Shown in pieces: positions 22,625 through 23,532 of a stretch of 23,532 nucleotides of DNA. Made by a program: the position numbers and the translations under genes. The notes under the pieces are model-generated. The model did no database searches and was not told the DNA's origin. It saw nothing but the letters and a program-made list of their open reading frames with translations. Origin of the DNA: Clostridia bacterium (GTDB taxonomy: Bacteria > Bacillota > Clostridia > Oscillospirales > Acutalibacteraceae); the NCBI GenBank assembly GCA_900766585.1, contig CAAFVV010000048.1:1-23532 (forward strand). Direction: 5' to 3'. Each line of letters begins with the position of its first letter. The first letter of the stretch is position 1.

Positions 22625-23472
22625 AGCTAAAATATCGGGTGATCGAGCGGTTTCGCGGGAAATATCCGATCGAAACGATGTGCCGTATATTTGAAGTTTC
22701 CCGCAGCGGCTACTATGCATGGCGAAAACGGCAAGGCAGACCCGCCAAGGATCAGTGGCTCGTTGATCTGATCATCGACTGCCAACGGCGCTGTAAACAG
22801 ACCTACGGCTGTCGCCGTGTTCGCCAATGGTTGAAACGCCGACATGGCAAAAATGTCAATCTAAAAGCCGTTTTGCGTGTAATACGCAAGCTTGATCTGC
22901 TCTCACAGGTACGCCGCCGCAAGCCATATCAGCATTACCAACAAGCCGTTCACAAATATCCGAATTTGTTGCAGCGTGCGTTTGCTCAACCTTTTCCTGA
23001 CCGCTTTTGGGTAACCGATATTACCTATATTCCCACAGCTAAAGGAATGGTGTATATGTGTGCCGTACTGGATCTATGCGGTAAAATGGTCTTGGCTTAC
23101 CGGATCGGCGGCGATATGACCTCTTCGCTGGTGACGAATACCGTTCGGGAAGCCTGTAAAAAAGAGAAGGTCGCTGATGGACTGATCCTCCACAGCGACC
23201 AAGGGTCACAATACACATCCCAAGCATATTTTGACCTAAGTCAAGAATACCACATTCAGCCGTCGATGTCCAGTCCCGGATGTCCCTATGACAATGCTGC
23301 GATGGAAAATTTTTTCGGGACGCTGAAAACGGAGTGCCTGTATCGGAGAAAATTCTCGTGCCGGGCCGAAGTCGAACAAGCGGTGGCAGAATATGTGCAA
23401 TTCTACAACTATGAGCGTATTGACTTAAAAAACGGCCTCACTCCGTTTGAGATCCGGAGCAAGGCCGTGTAA
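22621..23472 (+). CDS. IS3-family transposase OrfB (DDE catalytic subunit)
   Basis: 283 residues when read from GTG 22621. An N-terminal HTH_21-like segment (about 45-100) precedes the RNase H-like integrase core with D133 (WVTDITYI), D193 (LHSDQGSQYTS) and E229 (NAAMENFFGTLKTE), exactly 35 residues between the last two, and K236 seven residues after the Glu. All catalytic residues are intact, so the element may be active. AAGGAGG (22615-22621) overlaps the GTG and is badly spaced for it, so OrfB is more likely made as an OrfAB fusion by -1 frameshifting or by termination-reinitiation at GTGA. Confidence 0.93.
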   Translation: MKLKYRVIERFRGKYPIETMCRIFEVSRSGYYAWRKRQGRPAKDQWLVDLIIDCQRRCKQTYGCRRVRQWLKRRHGKNVNLKAVLRVIRKLDLLSQVRRRKPYQHYQQAVHKYPNLLQRAFAQPFPDRFWVTDITYIPTAKGMVYMCAVLDLCGKMVLAYRIGGDMTSSLVTNTVREACKKEKVADGLILHSDQGSQYTSQAYFDLSQEYHIQPSMSSPGCPYDNAAMENFFGTLKTECLYRRKFSCRAEVEQAVAEYVQFYNYERIDLKNGLTPFEIRSKAV

Positions 23473-23493
23473 TTCGCCGCTTTTCTGCGACAG

Positions 23494-23532
23494 GGCGCTT
23501 TTTTCTTTGTCTATTGATCGGGGAACGGTCCA
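23494..23532 (-). repeat. IS3 element right terminal inverted repeat
   Basis: Reverse complement begins TGGACCGTTCCCC and continues to AAAGAAAAAAGCGCC, matching the left repeat with several mismatches and one gap. It ends exactly at the last base of the window. Confidence 0.8.

Larger units (their letters stand above)
22243..23532 (+). mobile_element. Complete IS3-family insertion sequence
   Basis: The 1290-bp element begins TGGACTATATCCCC at 22243 and ends at 23532 with the reverse complement of TGGACCGTTCCCC. The two ends align imperfectly for about 40 bases, both continuing to GACA...GAAAAAA(A)GC. Between them are orfA and orfB of an IS3-family transposase with an intact DD(35)E catalytic triad. 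Codon use and base composition are more AT-rich than in the surrounding genes, consistent with recent transfer. Target-site duplication cannot be checked because the right flank is outside the window; the left flank reads TAAC. Confidence 0.92.

Noticed and set aside
23474..23508. Terminator after orfB
   Set aside because: A T-rich run follows GGCGC, but the possible stem (CGCC/GGCG) is only 4 bp with a long loop, and the T-run is explained as part of the right terminal repeat.

Overview
The window is high-GC chromosomal DNA from a member of the Bacillota, most likely a gut-type Clostridia (Oscillospiraceae/Ruminococcaceae-like). The evidence is strong AGGAGG-type ribosome binding sites, frequent GTG/TTG starts, and gene order matching two blocks conserved in Firmicutes: miaB-ricA(ymcA)-mutS-mutL-miaA and ylmE(yggS)-sepF-ylmH-divIVA-lspA-rluD. 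The taxon is inferred from gene content and order, not from a marker search. Every gene lies on the + strand.

Layout. 1-317 holds no recognised gene but ends in a good sigma-A promoter (240-268). 318-7751 is a tRNA-modification and mismatch-repair block: miaB, a RicA/YlbF-family protein with a cysteine-rich tail, mutS, mutL, miaA. 7784-13230 is a cell-division and envelope block: a membrane-anchored HlyD-like protein, yggS, sepF, a frameshifted ylmH, divIVA, lspA, rluD. A near-consensus promoter inside yggS (9562-9590) probably drives sepF onward. 13261-17467 is a compact housekeeping run with many overlaps: a PHP-domain protein, a DUF951 protein, prfA, a Sua5-type threonylcarbamoyl-AMP synthase, coaE, and a small lytic transglycosylase. 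An M18 aminopeptidase (17507-18916) follows, closed by a strong intrinsic terminator at 18953-18999.

After the terminator the content becomes accessory. A new promoter precedes an XRE-HTH regulator with a TPR-like helical C-terminal region, overlapped by a single-polypeptide ABC exporter half-transporter, then an orphan barstar-family gene. The last 1290 bases are a complete IS3-family insertion sequence (22243-23532) whose right terminal repeat ends exactly at the last base of the window.

Main points of interest: (i) ylmH is broken by what looks like a 10-bp deletion at a short GC repeat; (ii) the IS transposase ribosome binding site is buried in a perfect 15-bp hairpin that also reads as an intrinsic terminator on the minus strand; (iii) the regulator/exporter/barstar group is the only candidate for an undescribed small system, but its function cannot be fixed from sequence alone; (iv) a sigma-A promoter is embedded in the yggS coding sequence. 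I did not see convincing evidence of a wholly new large system, CRISPR array, tRNA, rRNA or prophage.
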